A DNA stretch of 64,000 nucleotides from Candidatus Mesenet endosymbiont of Phosphuga atrata (GCF_964020175.1 NZ_OZ026541.1:310001-374000); one strand, 5' to 3'. Positions 1 through 9,502 are shown, numbered from the stretch's first letter. The notes: generated by a model not told the origin, from the sequence alone. Made by a program: numbers and translations.

Positions 1-568
1 TGTTATTTTTTAAAAATATACTGTCAAATGTAGATTTAGCTATGGATTTTAAATACACCTTTTCATTATTACGATATTCTAGCTTCTCAGTTTCTTGATA
101 ATCAGTAGCGTTTTTAATATCCCAACTATTACTAGCTAATTTTAAACTACCAATCTTAATGCAAGCTGCATCGTTTCCACAGTCTTGCTTATGAGTTGAA
201 AGCTCGAGGATCTTACGCCTTCCGTTATTATCACTATTTGCCTCAGCAATAATAAAGCCACCAATAGTTGCAAATTCATGTTCTTGTCCTGAGCTTATTT
301 TTATTAGACTTAACTCATTCTCAAACCCCTCTAAAGCTTCCGTAAAAGTAGAATTAGCAAATCTAAGATATTCTTCTCTAGAAAATTTTGGCATTTGATC
401 AGGCATTAAACCACTTCCTGGGCTCACAGTGCCAATTTCCTTTAGTGCATCAGTGATGTTTTGAGTTTTACTTTTTATTGAGCTAAGCCATTTAGCTACT
501 CTTTCCGCGTCCTGAGCACTATTCTTGTGTTCTAGAGAACGTTTTGTTGATATGTCATTTCCTGGCAT
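1..568 (-). CDS. hypothetical protein, 3' end outside window
   Basis: The frame is open from an ATG at 568 to the window edge, about 189 residues, with no stop inside the window. The ATG is preceded by a GAGGTG ribosome-binding site, which supports the start. The protein begins MPGNDISTKRS and is polar and soluble-looking, with no signal peptide or membrane segment. A short segment with two cysteines (QDCGNDAACIK) is the only distinctive motif. I do not recognise a domain. It lies 147 bp downstream of the guaB stop on the same strand, so it could be read from the guaB transcript. Confidence 0.7.
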   Translation of the reverse strand, partial: MPGNDISTKRSLEHKNSAQDAERVAKWLSSIKSKTQNITDALKEIGTVSPGSGLMPDQMPKFSREEYLRFANSTFTEALEGFENELSLIKISSGQEHEFATIGGFIIAEANSDNNGRRKILELSTHKQDCGNDAACIKIGSLKLASNSWDIKNATDYQETEKLEYRNNEKVYLKSIAKSTFDSIFLKNN

Positions 569-715
569 ATAGTACACCTCAATCAATCTATTAAAAATCG
601 CATTACTAGAAATTAGTCTATAACTTCTACTTATACTAGAAAATAGTAATAATAAAACAACTATCGATTGTCAACTTTAAATTGAAAAATTTGTTAGAAA
701 TTCTAGTAAAAAGAA

Positions 716-2167
716 CTATTCTTCGATTGTGCAGGCGTAATTTGGAGCTTCTTGAGTGACAATTACATCGTGAGTATGGCTTTCCCTAAGCCCTGCTGAC
801 GTTATAATGGCAAATTCGCAATTTTCTTTCATTCTTCTTATATTTTCATTTCCGGTATAACCCATGGCAGATTTGAGTCCACCAATTAGTTGATGGATAA
901 TGCCTGCTACCTGTCCTTTAAGCGGCACCCTACCTTCTATTCCTTCTGGCACAAGCTTCTCTTGCAGATTTTGAAAATAACGATCTGCCGATCCTTTTTC
1001 CATAGCACTAATTGAACCCATACCACGATATGCCTTGTATGCTCTTCCTTTATATATTATGATTTCACCTGGACTTTCCTCAGTGCCAGCAAATATAGAG
1101 CCTATCATAACAGCATCTGCACCAGCAGCTATGGCTTTTGCTATATCTCCGGAATATTTTACTCCTCCATCAGCAATGACTCTGACACCCTTATCCCTAC
1201 AACTTTTTGCTACATTCATAATGGCCGAAAACTGTGGTATACCAACTCCAGTCACAATTCGTGTTGTACATATTGAACCAGGCCCTATACCGACCTTAAC
1301 TGCATCAACCCCTGCGTCAATTAGTGCTTGCGCTGCTTCTGCTGTTGCTATATTCCCACCTATAATTTGCGCCTCTGGATACTTTTCTCTAATATCCTTT
1401 ATAGTATCTATAACTTTTGCGGAGTGTCCATGAGCTGTATCAACAATAAGTACATCAACTTCTTCATCAATCAATGCTTCACATCTTTCTATATCTTGGG
1501 CGCCAACAGCTGCTGCAACTCTTAAGCGACCATTTTCATCTTTACAAGAATTAGGATATTTATCATATTTTTCTATATCTTTAACTGTAATTAAGCCTAT
1601 ACACCTAAAATCATCATCAACAACTAAAAGTTTTTCTATCTTATATTGATTTAAAAGCTTCATAGCCTCGCTGCGCTTTATCCCTCTTTGCACTGTGACT
1701 AACTTGTCTTTTTTCGTCATCACTTCGTAGACTTTTCGCTCTTTGTCTTCGATGAATCTCACATCTCTATTTGTTAAAATACCAATCAACTCATTACTGA
1801 TACCAGTAACAACTGGCATGCCAGAATAATTGTATTTACTCATTATCGATAAAGCTTTAGATATAGTTATATCTGGAGATATAGTAATGGGGTTATATAC
1901 TATCCAACTTTCATATTTTTTGACTTTTTTTACTTCAGCTATTTGTTTTTCTATAGATAAATTTTTATGAATACATCCAATTCCTCCATGTTGAGCAATT
2001 GCTATTGCAAGCTTAGCTTCGGTTACCGTATCCATTGCAGCTGAAACAAGAGGAATATTCAGCTTTATATTGTCTGTTAAATAGGTTGTAACATCTGCCG
2101 ACACAGGTAGAACACAAGACTCAGCCGGTACAAGTAAAACATCATCGAATGCGTAATAGACTTCCAT
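716..2167 (-). CDS. guaB: inosine-5'-monophosphate dehydrogenase
   Basis: Cytosolic IMP dehydrogenase, oxidising IMP to XMP with NAD, the committed step to GMP. The 483-residue length is normal. The N-terminus (FDDVLLVPAES, then PLVSAAMDTVTE) starts the TIM barrel. Two CBS domains lie at roughly residues 90-205. The catalytic-cysteine loop GIGPGSICTTR has Cys300, and the flap carries the conserved RY pair in GSADRYFQ near residue 395. It is read with the unknown gene at 2240-4582 upstream on the same strand, about 70 bp away. With purA nearby, both branches out of IMP are present in this window. Confidence 0.97.
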   Translation of the reverse strand: MEVYYAFDDVLLVPAESCVLPVSADVTTYLTDNIKLNIPLVSAAMDTVTEAKLAIAIAQHGGIGCIHKNLSIEKQIAEVKKVKKYESWIVYNPITISPDITISKALSIMSKYNYSGMPVVTGISNELIGILTNRDVRFIEDKERKVYEVMTKKDKLVTVQRGIKRSEAMKLLNQYKIEKLLVVDDDFRCIGLITVKDIEKYDKYPNSCKDENGRLRVAAAVGAQDIERCEALIDEEVDVLIVDTAHGHSAKVIDTIKDIREKYPEAQIIGGNIATAEAAQALIDAGVDAVKVGIGPGSICTTRIVTGVGIPQFSAIMNVAKSCRDKGVRVIADGGVKYSGDIAKAIAAGADAVMIGSIFAGTEESPGEIIIYKGRAYKAYRGMGSISAMEKGSADRYFQNLQEKLVPEGIEGRVPLKGQVAGIIHQLIGGLKSAMGYTGNENIRRMKENCEFAIITSAGLRESHTHDVIVTQEAPNYACTIEE

Positions 2168-2239
2168 TTTTATTTTTTAGCTTTGCCTTAATGCTATCAC
2201 TTCTAATAGGCACTGCAACAATATTTTTTCTGATCACAT

Positions 2240-4582
2240 TTAACGAGTACGTTCCAGTGCTTTTTGCAATAGAGCCGAAGTGGATGAATCTTCTAATTCA
2301 GAATTAACAGACTGCCCACTTTTAGGTTGCTTACAAATTTGATTAATTATTTGATGTATAATCTCATGACATGAGTTTTGGAAATCATTGTATACCTGAC
2401 AATAAGTAACTACACATTTTGTTAATTGTGGATCACTTGTTTGTCTTTCCCTACAAATTGGAGCATCTATTTTATTATAAAGACACAACTCTTCCATCAC
2501 TTTATAATCGTATGTATCATCATTTACATGCAATCTCAATCCTTCTAAAAAAGCTTGTACTATTTCTTTAATAATTTCTTCTGAACCACAAAAAGTATTG
2601 AGTAAATTTGAACAGCTTTCTATAACACAATTAACTCTGTTCATATTATCAATAATACTCCAAACTAGCTTCTCCTCAAGAGCACGACAAGGTTTTGACT
2701 TTCTTTTTAACTGTTTCTTTACTTTTGATTGTTCATTTTCTATTATATCAATGCACTCATGAACTACACTGTTAAAAGCATCATCGGAAATTGGTGGCTT
2801 TGCTGGAACGTTTATCTTATCTTTAAAGCAATCTATAAGCTTATCATATAATGATAAACTAGCATCAATAGCAGTTATAATATAGTTGTAATTTTCAATA
2901 AGAGACTCAATAAAATCTTTTTTTGCAACAGGATCAAGCCCTAAATCAAGGTTGTTAATCACTTTAACGTAGATGAAGTACCAGTTATTACTTATTAACA
3001 GCTTCATTGCTTGCTTATTCATGCCTCCATGAAATATTCCACATAATATGTCAGTAGCACAATTTCTAAAAATAACTAAACGATTAGCATCGCGAACGAA
3101 CTGTTTTGCTAATTCTTTGCTTCGCTCATAGTGTTCTTGATTACTTAGATTTATTGATTGCAAATAGAGATTAGATAAAGTCTTAATATAGGAAAGAAAT
3201 AAGCCCTGACCTATTAATAGCTCTATTGTTTCTGTGCCCAAGCATGGAATTTCTTGGCATTCATACATTCTATTTTTATATTTAATTAGTTCTTTACCAC
3301 CTGTGTATATTTTCTTACCTTCTCCTACGTTTACCAGCGCCCTATTCTCCATCCAATTCCCATCAACAAATATCTGCTCCTTGTATACTCTTTTGCTACT
3401 AATTAATTGCATAAACATGTTGGCAAGAACATGAAGATCTGTTTTACAAGTATTATTAGCAACTAATGAGTGTAAATTTTCTTCAACTGCTTTTCTATCT
3501 GCAGCAGAACTTGAAAGGAACTCAGCATCATTTATGCACTGCTGCGCACTATATTTATACACTCCTTTAGGCAATTTTTTTATAGAACCCAGCACTGTGA
3601 AGTGATCACATGATTCAATCTGATAAAACGTATATCCATAACGTTTTTCTATGTTTATAAGTTCAAAATATTTTGCTCTTGAAACTGCATATGAAGAATC
3701 AAACTCTAATTTGTTATAGTTTAATATTGTGGGCAACAAACCTTTTAATGAGATAAAACCATCGTAATCTTTCATTTGATATAACTCCTCACTTTTCATC
3801 TGTATCAAAAAGATTCTCAATAAAGAACTATCGTCATATAGCTCAGTATGTGGAAAAGAATAATCTTCACCCTGCTGCATATGAATGCAAAGTTGCTCAA
3901 GCATTTGTTTTTTAAATTCATTTTCTGTGTGTAATCGTGTAAAATTACTCAGTTTACTTCCAATCCTTACAATTAATACTGCACCACCTGCAATTCCATT
4001 ATAACCCTTTTCAAACTTAAGTTGAGCAGAGATCAAGCTAAAAAACTGACTGTCTGATAACTTTTCTACAAGAGCATTTACTACATTTCTGCTGATTTCT
4101 GTTCCGGCTTTATATTGTAATATGATGTTCTTTAATGGTATAGATGGTATAGAATACTCTGAAGGTTTTACGGTTAAAAGGGTATATAGTTGATCTGACG
4201 ACATCTTTTTTATTAAGGGTAGCACCATCTCTAAGTTAAATAATGCAGAAATCTGAAAAAGCGTATAGCCATTCTCTTTCCGCTCTTGTAAGAGCTCAAA
4301 CAATGTTCTTTGGGGCACTTTTTCTATAAGAATTGACAGTATATCGGAATTACCACCATATATTGCTATTAAATGAAAAATACCCCCACACCCATCGATT
4401 TCTAATTCTAACAACCTAGATAAGTGTTTCTGTGAAAGTGCTTCAACTAGGTATCTAAATGACTCTTTTTTAGGAGATTCCCCCATTAGCACTTTAAATA
4501 TTTTAGTTTGATAGTCCCATCCAAAGAATATTAAAATTTTAAAATAAAGGATTTTAATCCTCTTAAGTAAACGAGCTAGCAA
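2240..4582 (-). CDS. large hypothetical protein with degenerate ankyrin-like N-terminus
   Basis: A 780-residue protein of unknown function. Residues 1-35 are basic and hydrophobic (LLKRIKILYFKILIFFGW), like a membrane anchor or signal-like start. Residues 45-170 contain loosely repeated units such as GGIFHLIAIYGGNSDILSIL and NGYTLFQISALFNLEMVLPL, which look like eroded ankyrin repeats. The rest is helical with no motif I recognise, and the C-terminus is polar. The ATG follows a run of nine G residues, a G-rich leader shared with several other accessory genes here. It is divergent from purA and upstream of guaB. An effector-like role is an inference only. Confidence 0.75.
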   Translation of the reverse strand: MLARLLKRIKILYFKILIFFGWDYQTKIFKVLMGESPKKESFRYLVEALSQKHLSRLLELEIDGCGGIFHLIAIYGGNSDILSILIEKVPQRTLFELLQERKENGYTLFQISALFNLEMVLPLIKKMSSDQLYTLLTVKPSEYSIPSIPLKNIILQYKAGTEISRNVVNALVEKLSDSQFFSLISAQLKFEKGYNGIAGGAVLIVRIGSKLSNFTRLHTENEFKKQMLEQLCIHMQQGEDYSFPHTELYDDSSLLRIFLIQMKSEELYQMKDYDGFISLKGLLPTILNYNKLEFDSSYAVSRAKYFELINIEKRYGYTFYQIESCDHFTVLGSIKKLPKGVYKYSAQQCINDAEFLSSSAADRKAVEENLHSLVANNTCKTDLHVLANMFMQLISSKRVYKEQIFVDGNWMENRALVNVGEGKKIYTGGKELIKYKNRMYECQEIPCLGTETIELLIGQGLFLSYIKTLSNLYLQSINLSNQEHYERSKELAKQFVRDANRLVIFRNCATDILCGIFHGGMNKQAMKLLISNNWYFIYVKVINNLDLGLDPVAKKDFIESLIENYNYIITAIDASLSLYDKLIDCFKDKINVPAKPPISDDAFNSVVHECIDIIENEQSKVKKQLKRKSKPCRALEEKLVWSIIDNMNRVNCVIESCSNLLNTFCGSEEIIKEIVQAFLEGLRLHVNDDTYDYKVMEELCLYNKIDAPICRERQTSDPQLTKCVVTYCQVYNDFQNSCHEIIHQIINQICKQPKSGQSVNSELEDSSTSALLQKALERTR

Positions 4583-4670
4583 ATTCCCCCCCCCTCTATA
4601 AAATTACTCTGTATTTTGTATATGCTATTTTTAGAATAAAATAAACACTTTTTTAACTAATTTAAGAGAA

Positions 4671-4699
4671 TTGACATTGCTGACCTATATTGTTAACTA
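4671..4699 (+). promoter_or_regulatory. putative sigma-70 promoter of purA
   Basis: A perfect TTGACA at 4671-4676 is followed after 17 bp by TAACTA at 4694-4699, 24 bp before the purA ATG. The -35 box is strong and the -10 box is weak, so the call rests on the -35 box and its position. Confidence 0.45.
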
Positions 4700-4722
4700 T
4701 AACTTTTATATTAAGACGCTAG

Positions 4723-6006
4723 ATGATAAAACACATAACAGTTACAGGTATGCAGTGGGGTGATGAAGGGAAAGGCAAGATAGTTGACTGGCTCTGCGAT
4801 AAAGCAGATGTTGCCCTACGTTTTCAAGGGGGAAATAATGCTGGGCACACCATAGTAATTGGCGATACTACTTATAAGCTTAACCTCCTTCCCTCTTCAG
4901 TGCTAAGAAGCGATAAATTATCTATTATAGGTAATGGTGTGGTGTTAGATGCTAGTGCACTGATTATGGAAATAGAAAACCTTAAAGGCGTAAATGTAGA
5001 TCCGCATAATCTACTTATATCTGAGAGATGTCCTTTAATACTAAATTTACATAAACAAAAGGAAGAATTATTTGAAAACTTACGTAAGCAACAAAGAATT
5101 GATACAACAAATAAAGGTATAGGGCCGTGTTATGAAGATAAAGTAGGCCGCAGAGCTATTCGTCTGTGCGACTTGCAGGATCATAATACGCTTCAAGGAA
5201 AAGTTAGTATTCTACTTCAGTATCACAATGCTTTAAGAAAGGGTGCAGGGCTTCAACCCCTAGCGCAGGAAGAAGTTATGAATGAACTGGAAAATATTTC
5301 TCAAAAGATATTGCCATACTCACAAGCAACTTGGCAAATATTAGATAAATTAAAGCCAGATAAAAAAATTATCTTTGAAGGTGCGCAGGGAATATTGTTA
5401 GATATCGATCACGGCACATATCCTTTTGTTACCTCTAGCAATACCATTGCTCCTTATGCAGCAGTAGGTTCTGGTATATATTGCAAAGATTTACATGTAC
5501 TTGGCGTTACAAAAGCCTATACAACAAGAGTAGGAAACGGGCCATTTCCAACGGAACAAAAGAATGAAATAGGGAAGTTATTATTTAATATAGGTAAAGA
5601 AGTAGGTACAGTGAGTGGTAGGGAAAGGCGCTGTGGCTGGTTTGATGCAGTTTTGGCCAGGCAAGCTATTTCACTTGCTGGAATATCAAGTATTGCTCTA
5701 ACTAAACTAGATATTCTTGATGATTTTGATACAATTAAGATTTGCACTGGTTATAAACTTGACAATAAGACTTATGATTATTTGCCTGCACTGTCTTCAG
5801 TGCAACAAAGACTAGAACCAGTGTATGAAGAATTGCCAGGGTGGAAGGAAAAAACAAGTGATCAATCGACTTTAACAGGCCTACCAACCAATGCTAGGAA
5901 ATATATTGAAAGAATAGAGGAACTTCTAGAAAAAAAAATAAGTTTGATTTCAACAAGCCCAAAAAGAGATAATATGATTGTTACTGATAGTAATTTTATC
6001 AATTAA
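4723..6006 (+). CDS. purA: adenylosuccinate synthetase
   Basis: Catalyses GTP-dependent joining of IMP and aspartate to adenylosuccinate, the first step from IMP to AMP, in the cytosol. The 427-residue length fits the family. The N-terminal GTP-binding signature WGDEGKGKIVD starts at residue 12 and is followed by the IMP-binding FQGGNNAGHT. The family segments IDTTNKGIGPCYEDK, GAQGILLDIDHGTYPFVTSS and RERRCGWFDAV are all present. The gene is monocistronic, with a candidate promoter at 4671-4699. guaB lies 2.5 kb away on the other strand. Confidence 0.98.
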   Translation: MIKHITVTGMQWGDEGKGKIVDWLCDKADVALRFQGGNNAGHTIVIGDTTYKLNLLPSSVLRSDKLSIIGNGVVLDASALIMEIENLKGVNVDPHNLLISERCPLILNLHKQKEELFENLRKQQRIDTTNKGIGPCYEDKVGRRAIRLCDLQDHNTLQGKVSILLQYHNALRKGAGLQPLAQEEVMNELENISQKILPYSQATWQILDKLKPDKKIIFEGAQGILLDIDHGTYPFVTSSNTIAPYAAVGSGIYCKDLHVLGVTKAYTTRVGNGPFPTEQKNEIGKLLFNIGKEVGTVSGRERRCGWFDAVLARQAISLAGISSIALTKLDILDDFDTIKICTGYKLDNKTYDYLPALSSVQQRLEPVYEELPGWKEKTSDQSTLTGLPTNARKYIERIEELLEKKISLISTSPKRDNMIVTDSNFIN

Positions 6007-6310
6007 TACAAAATTTTGAGATAGATCAGGAATTACTAAATTACTAAGTAAAATGCTTATTGAGGATTAAAATATGGAAACAATGAAGTCTCTTTTAGTT
6101 CAAATAGATGAACTATTGTTATTTCAGCCAAAAACTAAATACAGTTGAAAAAATCTTAAGTTATTTTACTATATTAACTATTCTCAATATACTAAATAAA
6201 TTTTATGCTAATAATGAGATATAGAAATAAAAATAATAGACATAATTAAATATTTATATTACTCTTGAAAAAGGTTAATAAATTTTCTGTTTATAGGGGA
6301 GGGAGTTATT
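6007..6310. other. AT-rich intergenic region
   Basis: This gap of about 300 bp between purA and the next small gene holds no convincing gene. A 24-codon ORF starts at the ATG at 6074 (MKSLLVQIDELL from its fourth codon) and stops at 6148, but it has no clear ribosome-binding site and I do not call it. The region could carry the promoter of the gene at 6311. Confidence 0.4.
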
Positions 6311-6562
6311 ATGTGTTCTTACTTTAGTAATACTATAGAAAAAACATCATCTAACAAAAATGGCGGAGCTGATATTTTGCGCAATCCTGCTTATCGTGAG
6401 AAGTATATAGAAAGAGTTACTGAAGCGCAAAAGAATAGTTCAGATTTAGTTCAATATTATGATGGCAATATTGTTATTATTAAAGATAAACCTACTTTAT
6501 ATACCTATTCTTGGGATCCAAAAAAAATGGATTTTGAACGTGCTAAAAAAGGTAAAGAATAA
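6311..6562 (+). CDS. small rickettsial protein, DUF2671-like
   Basis: An 83-residue soluble protein. Its C-terminal half (YYDGNIVIIKDKPTLYTYSW followed by DPKK) resembles the short DUF2671 family of Rickettsiales, in which a beta segment ending TYSW and a lysine-rich tail are typical. This match is from memory and needs a profile search. The start is supported by a G-rich leader, GGGGAGGGAG, about 5 bp upstream of the ATG. The gene stands alone between purA and the converging dsbA-like gene. The function is unknown. Confidence 0.75.
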   Translation: MCSYFSNTIEKTSSNKNGGADILRNPAYREKYIERVTEAQKNSSDLVQYYDGNIVIIKDKPTLYTYSWDPKKMDFERAKKGKE

Positions 6563-6596
6563 TAATATCGTTCTTTTTGTTAGCAACATAAGATAA

Positions 6597-7298
6597 TCAT
6601 TTTATTATATTATCAAATAAAGTAGTAAAATATTTCAGGCTATGTATACCTTCATGTCTCTTACCGTTTATAAAAAATACGGGTGTTCCTGTGATTTTAA
6701 GTTTTTCAGTAGTTAAAAGTGTTTGATTTATTATCATATTAAGTACGTTTGAGTCATTTATGCATTGATCAAATTTTTCTTTACTAATATTACTCAATCT
6801 TGCTATATTTTCTAGGGCAGTGAGACTATTTGATTTATTATTCCAAAAATCTGTTAAGCTGAATACTGCTTTGTTAAAAGCAAAGTAGTCAGCTGTGTTG
6901 TCATAACAATGTCCAAGCATTGATGCTTTCAACGATTTATAGTCTAGTGGGAAGCTGCGAAATATAAAAAGCACTCTACCAGTTTTGATATATTCTTTCT
7001 CTATTATTGGGAGAATGTTTATATAAAAAAGAGCACAATGATAACAAGAAAATGAGGCATATTCTATCATAGTAATAGGAGCATTTTTATCACCAATTAC
7101 CCTATCATCTGGCAATACCTTTAAAAAATCATCTGCTATTAAGTCAGAAATATTAGTTGAGAATTTAGAATCATTACTAAAATGTTGTTCCTGAGCCTCA
7201 CTTAAATGAGTAGAAATTAGCACTAAAAATAAAAATAAAAAAACTTTGCCGTACATTAACAAAATTTTAAATACTTTAATTATAGGGTTAAAATTCAC
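6597..7298 (-). CDS. DsbA-family thiol:disulfide oxidoreductase
   Basis: A periplasmic thioredoxin-fold oxidase that introduces disulfides into exported proteins. The active site CYHC is at residues 85-88 within EYASFSCYHCALF. The cis-proline loop is GTPVFFINGK near the C-terminus. The annotated start is GTG at 7298. An ATG at 7256 gives a cleaner signal peptide (MYGKVFLFLFLVLISTHLSE) and may be the true start. The gene follows the Coq10-like gene immediately, so they are likely cotranscribed. The electron acceptor DsbB is encoded at 9503-9979. Likely clients are cysteine-containing surface proteins such as those at 61.6-63.7 kb. Confidence 0.92.
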   Translation of the reverse strand: MNFNPIIKVFKILLMYGKVFLFLFLVLISTHLSEAQEQHFSNDSKFSTNISDLIADDFLKVLPDDRVIGDKNAPITMIEYASFSCYHCALFYINILPIIEKEYIKTGRVLFIFRSFPLDYKSLKASMLGHCYDNTADYFAFNKAVFSLTDFWNNKSNSLTALENIARLSNISKEKFDQCINDSNVLNMIINQTLLTTEKLKITGTPVFFINGKRHEGIHSLKYFTTLFDNIIK

Positions 7299-7299
7299 A

Positions 7300-7746
7300 T
7301 TATGTCAATAAATATACTCTTTTTTTAAAAGCAGAGATAATTTTTTTTTGTGCATGTTTGTAAGCTATACCAAACATCTTTTGAAAAAAAGGGGACTTGA
7401 ATTCAAATTCAATGTAAAATTTAACTGTAGTTCTATTCTCATCTTGGGATATAAGTTCCCATACGTTATATAAATGTTTGAATAAACCTTGCGTGGCTCT
7501 AACCTTTATTAAGCAACTTTGTTCTATGCTCGGCAAGTTAAAAACTATTTCACAAGTATACCTTGCCTTAATACCTTTAAAATTTGCAATCACATCAGCG
7601 ATAACCTTACAGTGACTTTTCTCAATAACATTTACTGCTACACACCACGGTATAAATTCAGGATATTTCTCGATGCTAATTATCACCTCGAATAGTTTAT
7701 GAATAGCAAAGTTTAGGGTATTCTCATCCTCATATTTGTAGATCAC
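7300..7746 (-). CDS. Coq10/RatA-like START-domain protein
   Basis: A 148-residue protein of the polyketide-cyclase/START family that includes Coq10 (ubiquinone-binding) and RatA. Recognisable family segments are the N-terminal LFEVIISIEKYPEFIPWC, the central RYTCEIVFNLP, and the C-terminal FEFKSPFFQKMFGIAYKHAQ followed by KKIISAF. A lipid-binding pocket is expected. In alphaproteobacteria this family is usually tied to ubiquinone function, which fits with the Coq7-type hydroxylase 2.2 kb away. The start is GTG at 7746. The stop TAA abuts the start of the DsbA-like gene, indicating an operon. Confidence 0.85.
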   Translation of the reverse strand: MIYKYEDENTLNFAIHKLFEVIISIEKYPEFIPWCVAVNVIEKSHCKVIADVIANFKGIKARYTCEIVFNLPSIEQSCLIKVRATQGLFKHLYNVWELISQDENRTTVKFYIEFEFKSPFFQKMFGIAYKHAQKKIISAFKKRVYLLT

Positions 7747-7773
7747 TTTTACTTTAATTTACAACAATTTAGA

Positions 7774-7928
7774 AGGTCCGTATTTGCCGTTGGCCTTGGT
7801 GGTCTCTTATGCCTTATAATTAAGGTGGGCACTATATACTAAACCTACAGGTATTAGCAGCGACAGTTCCCTGTTTAAGACATCAAAGCTCAAGAGACAT
7901 CACTTTACCTCACGTGCAATACAGACCT
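7774..7928 (+). ncRNA. putative 6S-like structured RNA
   Basis: A 155-nt segment folds into one long imperfect hairpin. The ends AGGTC and GACCT pair, followed by GTATT/AATAC, GC/GC, and further in GTCTCTT/AAGAGAC. The centre is open and holds small hairpins (CCTTA-TAAT-TAAGG and ACAG-TTCC-CTGT). A long rod with a central bubble and this length are what 6S RNA (ssrS) looks like. The region lies between divergent genes and has no ORF. A candidate promoter, TTGTAG-17-TTACAA, lies at 7736-7764 and favours the + strand. Identity and strand are inferences from the fold. Confidence 0.5.
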
Positions 7929-8335
7929 ATTACTTTCTACATTGAATATAAGGATATGTCTACCGATTTTTCTGTGTATTTTAACTTCACCTTGTATTTT
8001 TAGCAAAATGAAAATAGCTCTATCGCAAGAATAAGTGCAGATCTGTATGCTGTAATACCAACTTATCTATAAAATACAGAATTTATAGGAAAATTAACTA
8101 ATTGATATCAGATTTAGTACATATTATAATCAAATAGTTTTGCTATTTTTGATTTTAACTCCAGTGAAAATAAATGTCAAACTGTCATAAACATAAGATT
8201 AAAACTGAAATAACAACTTATGCAGTTAATGATTGTGTTTAATGGGAACTGTCTTGAAATGGAATTTAGTAAAAAGATAAAGTAATTGAATTTATAGAAA
8301 ATAAGCTTATTAAAAAACTAAGCTAGATTAGAACT
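7929..8335. other. intergenic region without a visible gene
   Basis: About 400 AT-rich bases lie between the hairpin RNA and the AEC permease gene. I see no ORF with a credible start, no tRNA and no strong terminator. It must hold the promoter of the downstream gene, but no hexamer pair stands out. Confidence 0.4.
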
Positions 8336-9250
8336 ATGTTTACTGCTCTTTTACTTAAAGTATTTCCATTATATATTACAATGCTGATTGGCTACATAGC
8401 AGGAAAGTATCTAAAGGCTGATAGAAATAGTATATCTCATATACTTTTTTATGTAATGAGCCCGCTTGTTGTATTAAATGGTATCTCAACAACCGAACTA
8501 AATATTCAAGTTATCTCTCTACCAATTTTAATATGGTTTATAGGCAGCACAATATCACTGATAGTTTACTGCGGTTCTGCTCTACTTTATAAAGATAATA
8601 CAAGAAATATACTAGCTTTCAGCTCTGGGAGCACAAGTATGGGGTATTTTGGGCTACCTGTAGCTATTGCTTTATTTGATGAGAAGACAATAGCAATATA
8701 TATAGTATGTTATGTTGGTATGTTGCTTTTTGAGAATAGTATAGGCTTTTACATAGCAGCAAACGGCATATATACTGCGAAAGAATGCTTAATAAAACTT
8801 GCAAAAATACCATCTTCATATGCTATGATTGCTGGCCTTGTAATGCATTGTTTTGATTTCTCTATGCCAGATTTTTTATTCGATTTCATGACAAATATCA
8901 GAAGTACATTTATGATACTGGGGACTATGCTGCTTGGCATATGTGTATCAAATATAAAAAGCTTTAACATAGATTGGAAGCTTGTTTTTGTTACTGTAAT
9001 TACAAAATACGTATTTTGGCCTTTGGTTGTACTTGGTTTAATTCTTTTAGATAAAGCAACTCTAAAATTATATAGCAATAACATATATAAAGCATTGATA
9101 CTACTTGCAGTAGTACCAATATCAGGATCAGGAATAATTATAGCTAATGTTTTAAATTATCAACCTGATAGAATCACTATTGTGCTCCTTATTAGTAGCA
9201 TAATAGGTTTATTCTATGTACCACTTATGATTTCCCTGCTTCTCTATTAG
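8336..9250 (+). CDS. AEC-family permease (auxin efflux carrier/malate permease-like)
   Basis: A 304-residue inner-membrane protein with about ten transmembrane helices arranged as two inverted sets. It starts MFTALLLKVFPLYITMLIGY, then GKYLKADRNSISHILFYVMS, as typical for bacterial AEC transporters. The discontinuous-helix region reads STSMGYFGLPVAIALFDEK, and the second half has VVPISGSGIIIANV. Bacterial members move dicarboxylates or other organic anions, but the substrate cannot be read from sequence. The gene stands alone and ends 65 bp before a terminator-like hairpin at 9315-9370. Confidence 0.9.
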   Translation: MFTALLLKVFPLYITMLIGYIAGKYLKADRNSISHILFYVMSPLVVLNGISTTELNIQVISLPILIWFIGSTISLIVYCGSALLYKDNTRNILAFSSGSTSMGYFGLPVAIALFDEKTIAIYIVCYVGMLLFENSIGFYIAANGIYTAKECLIKLAKIPSSYAMIAGLVMHCFDFSMPDFLFDFMTNIRSTFMILGTMLLGICVSNIKSFNIDWKLVFVTVITKYVFWPLVVLGLILLDKATLKLYSNNIYKALILLAVVPISGSGIIIANVLNYQPDRITIVLLISSIIGLFYVPLMISLLLY

Positions 9251-9314
9251 ATTAAAAGTTTTCTCTTAAATTATATATTAATTAATACTAATGCTAAATA
9301 ATTGTAATATAGTT

Positions 9315-9370
9315 GCTGTAGCTAGTATAAAGTAGGGGGATACGATTTGTTTGCTAGCTACAGCTTTTTT
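9315..9370 (+). terminator. Rho-independent terminator-like hairpin with large loop
   Basis: An 11-bp perfect stem (GCTGTAGCTAG at 9315-9325 with CTAGCTACAGC at 9354-9364) is followed directly by six T residues. The loop of about 28 nt is unusually large and contains AGTAGGGGGATACG. It sits between the AEC permease and dsbB, where a terminator is expected. Confidence 0.7.
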
Positions 9371-9502
9371 AAATATATAGCTTATTTATCGTTTGGCTAG
9401 AACTTTTTTTATATTTTATCTTAAAAGTTGCAAAATAAATTATCTATTCACTAATTTAGGTTATAGATCTATACTGAAGGAAGGTTTACGCAGGAATTAT
9501 TC

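Noticed and set aside
6074-6148. 24-codon ORF after purA
   Set aside because: No good ribosome-binding site and no recognisable product. It is too short to call.
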